Assembly: GCF_016722895.1 (NCBI RefSeq)
Contig: NZ_JAEQNA010000006.1
Coordinates: 1 to 64,000, forward strand
Length of the DNA: 64,000 nt
Direction: 5' to 3'
From: Ramlibacter aurantiacus
GTDB lineage: Bacteria > Pseudomonadota > Gammaproteobacteria > Burkholderiales > Burkholderiaceae_C
Below are positions 60,563 to 64,000 of this stretch, in pieces (the stretch's first letter is position 1; each line of letters starts with the position of its first letter). Position numbers and translations under genes: made by a program. The notes under the pieces are model-generated. The model did not search any database, was not told the DNA's origin, and saw nothing but the letters and a program-made list of their open reading frames with translations.

Positions 60563-61724
60563 ATGACCCAGGCCTCGATCCTCATCAACCCGATCCGCGC
60601 AGCCGCGCTCGTCGCAGGCGGCACGCTCGGTGTCCTCGTGCGCTGCAGGCCCCCGATCGACCTGCGTCGGAAGACGCGGCCCCGACGCGCTGGCCTCCTC
60701 GACTGGCCGTCGTCATCGACCGCTCGGGCAGCATGTCGGGCCAGCCCCTGCACGAAGCCCTGCGCTGTGCCGAATACATCGCAGGCGGCCTGCAGAAGAC
60801 CGATCGATCGGCCGCCGTTCTCTGTGACGACACCGTTCACATTCCGCTGCCGCTCCGGCCTGCCGGCAACGCCGAGGCATGCCGGAAAGCCTTGGCCGGC
60901 GTCGAAAGCGGCGGAAGCACCGCGCTGTTCGACGGCTGGCAGGCCGGCGCCAACCTGCTTGAGGGCAAGACCGCAGGCACCATCTCGCGCGTGCTGCTGC
61001 TGTCCGACAGTCAAGCCCACCATGGCCTGTGCGATGAGCAGGAGATCCGGCGTCACTGCGCGCGCCGGGCCGCACAGGGCGTGTCGACCAACGGGCGGCG
61101 GCATGAGCTGCTACGGCCAAACGGCTGAAGACCTGCACGACAGCTTCGACGAAGAGTTGTCGCTGCTGCAATCGCTCTTCCTGCGCAGGCTTCGGCTGAA
61201 GCTGGTGCCGGGCGCCGGCGTGGTCGCGGAGCCGCTCGGACCGGTGCGGCGTGACGCGAACGGCGCCGGCCTTCTGCCTGACCTTGCCCGGGGTGCGGAG
61301 GCATGGCTGCTGGTGCGCCTGCACCGGTGCCCGCTTCCGACCTTGCCTGAATGCCGCAAGACGAGCTGGTTGCCCGTCGGCTGATGGAAGTGGAGTTCGC
61401 CGACCCGACGGCGCGCATCCAGGCTCTTGTCGGCACTGGAGAACTGCGCAAGGCAAAGGGGTTGCTGAAGGTGCTCGAGGCAGAGGTCGCCGATCACCTC
61501 TGGCTCGCAGGGAAGCTGAGCCGCTTGCGCAGCATGCTCGAGGACGATGCCGCGATGGCAATGAAGGAGATGAAGTTCTCCATGTACCGGACTGCGAACC
61601 GGCTGGTTGCCAAGTCCGAAGCGGCGTATGGGGGTTCGGAGACGGACGGTGCGGACGTGCCGGCTTTCTTTCGTCGCAAGGCGAGGCCGTCACTCTCTCT
61701 TGAGCGCCTTCAGGCGCTGGGCGT
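60563..61724 (+). pseudogene. Broken von Willebrand factor A (VWA) domain protein gene
   Basis: Pieces of one protein lie in different frames. The N-terminal piece (SILINPIRAAALVAGG, LGVLVR) shifts frame near 60645. The next piece then reads QAPDRPASEDAAP, RLAVVIDRSGSMSGQPLHEA (the MIDAS motif DxSxS) and on to VLLLSDSQAHHGLCDEQEIR, ending about 61085. A second break, with loss of the usual stretch after GVST, leads to CYGQTAEDLHDSFDEELSLL and LRRLRLKLVPGAGVV in another frame. A third shift near 61340 leads to LMEVEFADPTARIQALVGTG and the C-terminal PAFFRRKARPS. Order and content match one VWA protein, so the gene is decayed. Flanking DNA 60391-60562 and 61725-61996 shows no gene. Confidence 0.82.
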
Positions 61725-61996
61725 CCGAGACGTTCATGCCGTCAGATCATTGGCTTCCTGCCGTGCTGCCCGTCAAGGAGCTGTGCCGCAAGAAAATCAT
61801 TGTCGATTTCCTCTGACGGTAAATTGGCGTCCAGGCCGTCACGTGGCTGATCTCAGGGGCAGGGCACGGGGACTGCGAGGAGCCAGTGCCATGACCGGCC
61901 GTCGCAGGTCCTCGCTCTGCGAGGAAGGACAAGGCAGTCGATGGCAGCCACCGCCCGTGTCATGGCCGCCCCACGCTTAGAAAGGCAGCATCATCC

Positions 61997-63355
61997 ATGT
62001 CGCTCCATACCCAGCTCGTCCAGCGCGCCACCCGGAAGCGGCCGATCCGCGTCGGACTCATCGGTGCCGGCAAGTTCGGTTCCATGTATCTCTCGCAGGT
62101 GCCGCGCACACCGGGAGTGCACTTGGTGGCCATCGCCGACCTGTCACCGGACGCGGCGCGCCGCAATCTGGCACGGGTTGGGTGGGAGGTCCAGCGGACC
62201 GAGGCCGCTTCGATCGACGATGCGCTGCGCACCGGCGCCACCCATCTCGGCGAGGACTGGGAGGCGCTGGTGAGCCACCCGGGCATCGACGTGGTGGTTG
62301 AGTGCACGGGCCACCCGATCGCGGCGGTCGATCACTGCCTGCGCGCCTTCGAGCACCGCAAGCACGTGGTCAACGTAACCGTAGAGGCGGACGCCTTCTG
62401 CGGTCCGCTGCTCGCGCGCAAGGCGACGCTGGCCGGGGTGGTGTATTCGCTGGCTTTCGGCGACCAGCCCGCGCTGATCTGCGATCTGGTGGACTGGGCC
62501 CGCACCTGCGGCTTTCCGGTGGTGGCCGCCGGGCGCGGGCACAAGTGGCTGCCGCACTTCTGCGAATCGACGCCCGAGACGGTCTGGGGCTACTACGGCC
62601 TCACGCCCGAGCAGGCGCAGCGCGGCGGCCTGAACCCGAAGATGTTCAACAGCTTCCTGGACGGCTCCAAGCCCTCTATCGAGAGCACGGCGGTCGCGAA
62701 CGCGACCGGCCTGGCGGTGCCCAGCGGTGGCCTGGCCTATCCCTCGGGCTCGATCGCGGACATTCCGTCGCTCACGCGCCCGCGCAGCGAAGGGGGCGTG
62801 CTCGAGAAAAAGGGCATGGTGGAGGTGATCTCCTCCCTGGATGCGCAGGGCCGACCAATCGACTACGACATCCGCATGGGCGTCTGGGTCACCGTGGAAG
62901 GAGAGACCGAGTACATCCGGAACTGCTTCGAGGAGTACAACGCGCACACCGATCCCTCCGGTCGCTATTTCACGCTCTACAAGCGCTGGCACCTGATCGG
63001 ATTGGAGGTGGGCCAGTCGGTCGCCTCGGTCGCACTGCGCGGCGAGCCCACCGGCGTGGCCACCTGCTGGAACGCGGACGTGGTGGCCACGGCCAAGCGC
63101 GACCTCCAGCCCGGCGAACTGCTGGACGGGGAGGGCGGCTACACCGTGTGGGGCAAGCTCACGCCAGCCGCGGCGTCCCTGCGCGACGGCGGGTTGCCGC
63201 TGGGCCTGGCCCACGACGTGAAGCTCGTGCGCCCCGTGAAGAAAGGGTGCTCGCTCACCTGGGACGATGTGGCCGTGGACACTACGACGCGCGCCTACGC
63301 GATCCGCCGCGAGCTCGAGGCGCTCGGCCCGGATTGGACGACGCAGGCCGCGTGA
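61997..63355 (+). CDS. NAD(P)-binding dehydrogenase with C-terminal SAF domain
   Basis: A 452-residue protein. The Rossmann motif is RVGLIGAGKFGSMYLSQV near the N-terminus, followed by VVVECTGHPIAAVDH, as in homoserine-dehydrogenase-like and Gfo/Idh oxidoreductases. The catalytic part includes FGDQPALICDLVDWARTCGF and GRGHKWLPHF. The C-terminus has a SAF-type segment (VATAKRDLQPGELLDGEGGY, PVKKGCSLTWDDVAVD), the fold shared with antifreeze proteins and altronate dehydratase. Members of this group occur in sugar-acid gene clusters, but the reaction is not known to me. It is flanked by two decayed genes and seems a lone survivor or newcomer. Confidence 0.82.
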   Translation: MSLHTQLVQRATRKRPIRVGLIGAGKFGSMYLSQVPRTPGVHLVAIADLSPDAARRNLARVGWEVQRTEAASIDDALRTGATHLGEDWEALVSHPGIDVVVECTGHPIAAVDHCLRAFEHRKHVVNVTVEADAFCGPLLARKATLAGVVYSLAFGDQPALICDLVDWARTCGFPVVAAGRGHKWLPHFCESTPETVWGYYGLTPEQAQRGGLNPKMFNSFLDGSKPSIESTAVANATGLAVPSGGLAYPSGSIADIPSLTRPRSEGGVLEKKGMVEVISSLDAQGRPIDYDIRMGVWVTVEGETEYIRNCFEEYNAHTDPSGRYFTLYKRWHLIGLEVGQSVASVALRGEPTGVATCWNADVVATAKRDLQPGELLDGEGGYTVWGKLTPAAASLRDGGLPLGLAHDVKLVRPVKKGCSLTWDDVAVDTTTRAYAIRRELEALGPDWTTQAA

Positions 63356-63589
63356 GCCCGACTCGGCAAGCAACTCGCCGAGCGCGGGACTGTCGGCGGC
63401 GGACGATCGGCGCGTCGAAGGCGGGCGGCGGCCAAAGTGGCGCACAGGCCGCATCGAGGCGCGGCGCGGTGACTGCAGGTCATGGTGAGCTGGCCGTCGG
63501 CGGCGGCCGCTGATTGCGCGCTGTGGCTGCGTGAGCTGCCGATCTGGACCTGTGCCAGCAGAAATGGCCATTGCGGACTGCGGCGACCG

Positions 63590-63790
63590 CGCACTCAGGC
63601 TGCACCCTTTCGCGCGGGCAATGCGGTGCGGGGCCGAGAGGGCCAACTCCTGGGCGGCCAGGCTCCCCATCGAGTGCCCCAGCACGGCGGCTTGCTGCGC
63701 GGCCGCCGGAGCTGCCGCCGCGAACCTTGCTGATTTCGACGCGTGAAAGGCCTTGACCACGTCCCCACCGATTTCGCGGGTGAGCGGATC
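63590..63790 (-). pseudogene. Remnant of an alpha/beta hydrolase gene
   Basis: On the minus strand one frame reads AAVLGHSMGSLAAQELALSA and PHRIARAKG, which includes the nucleophile elbow GHSMG and the helix that follows in alpha/beta hydrolases. Upstream residues (DVVKAFHASKSARFAAAA) fit only weakly, and after PHRIAR the similarity ends. No strand-lid region or catalytic Asp/His can be found. The rest of 63356-63828 shows no gene. Confidence 0.55.
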
Positions 63791-63828
63791 ACCGCAGCTC
63801 CCAGAAAAAAAACCAAGCACACTGTCGC

Positions 63829-64000
63829 ATGCGAAAGGTCTTCATCTTGCTGGCCGCCAGCTTCTCATTGTTCGGCTGCAGTGACCTGGCGCGGTTGCCC
63901 GACTTGAGCACGGTTGGTCCTGCGCCTGAACTGCCTCCACCTCGGCAGAACCTGTTTCCAACCGTGCTGATAGCGCCCGCTCAAGGCTGGCCCGATGGTG
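63829..64000 (+). CDS. Sorbosone/PQQ sugar dehydrogenase-like lipoprotein, N-terminal part
   Basis: The gene runs off the window after 57 codons. A lipoprotein signal MRKVFILLAASFSLFGCSD has its Cys at residue 17. Then come GPAPELPPPRQNLFP and TVLIAPAQGWPDG, the characteristic opening of L-sorbosone dehydrogenase family (PQQ-type beta-propeller) proteins. The identification rests on this short stretch only. Confidence 0.6.
   Translation, partial: MRKVFILLAASFSLFGCSDLARLPDLSTVGPAPELPPPRQNLFPTVLIAPAQGWPDG

Overview
The window is about 64 kb of very GC-rich DNA with dense genes, no recognisable phage and no intact insertion sequence. Gene content points to a betaproteobacterium of the order Burkholderiales, most likely family Comamonadaceae (Variovorax/Ramlibacter/Hydrogenophaga-like). 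The pointers are many periplasmic Bug/TctC solute receptors next to LysR regulators, an intracellular PHB depolymerase, an isc operon of beta/gammaproteobacterial layout, an extra IF-1 gene, and a family of short repeats built on GTTCGCCCTGAGCCTGTCGAAGGG. The family assignment is inference; no rRNA gene is present.

Layout. 0.3-8.7 kb: cation/proton antiporter, small DUF2945 protein, LysR regulator divergent from a Bug receptor and a VanA-like Rieske oxygenase, Tag glycosylase, a lipoprotein, a fasciclin protein, a DUF1059 protein, a LuxR-type regulator and a PmtA-like methyltransferase. 8.8-17.4 kb: a probable catabolic island with an enolase-superfamily enzyme, a D-2-hydroxyacid dehydrogenase, three Bug receptors, a LysR regulator, a TauD-type dioxygenase and an FAD monooxygenase. 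17.4-18.9 kb: a small orphan protein, IF-1 and a glycine-rich RRM protein with a clear terminator. 19.0-22.6 kb: two tandem secreted GH12 beta-glucanase-like proteins joined to CBM5/12-like modules by long Ala-Pro linkers, each behind a similar leader of about 175 nt. 22.8-34.3 kb: alaS, an ABC exporter, a PAS-LuxR regulator divergent from scoAB across a perfect palindrome, a minus-strand run (DUF455, corA, heme oxygenase, aroQ), a gamma-carbonic-anhydrase-like protein and hslO.

34.3-42.8 kb is a complete propionyl-CoA to succinyl-CoA module: GntR regulator, methylmalonyl-CoA mutase, MeaB chaperone, PccB, PccA and a VOC epimerase-like protein. The meaB reading frame is unusual. It is continuous with an upstream GIY-YIG domain through a linker encoded by tandem 21-bp repeats. 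43.3-48.9 kb: RnfB-like ferredoxin, phaZ, an aromatic/aspartate aminotransferase and uvrB. 49.1-53.9 kb: a three-gene 2-oxoacid:ferredoxin oxidoreductase operon (FAD/Fe-S subunit, KorA, KorB) with ATGA overlaps. 54.0-59.5 kb: iscR-iscS-iscU-iscA-hscB-hscA-fdx with an IscR-type operator, then dnaQ and tRNA-Val(CAC).

From the tRNA to the right edge the sequence looks degenerate. There is a von Willebrand A gene broken by several frameshifts, a SAF-domain dehydrogenase, a remnant of an alpha/beta hydrolase, and the first 57 codons of a lipoprotein resembling the sorbosone (PQQ sugar) dehydrogenase family. Metabolically the window links storage and chain-shortening pathways (PHB depolymerase, SCOT, propionyl-CoA module, ferredoxin-linked oxidation of a 2-oxoacid) with uptake and breakdown of carboxylated or aromatic substrates. 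The most unusual structures are the duplicated GH12-CBM pair with its shared leader and the GIY-YIG::MeaB fusion.
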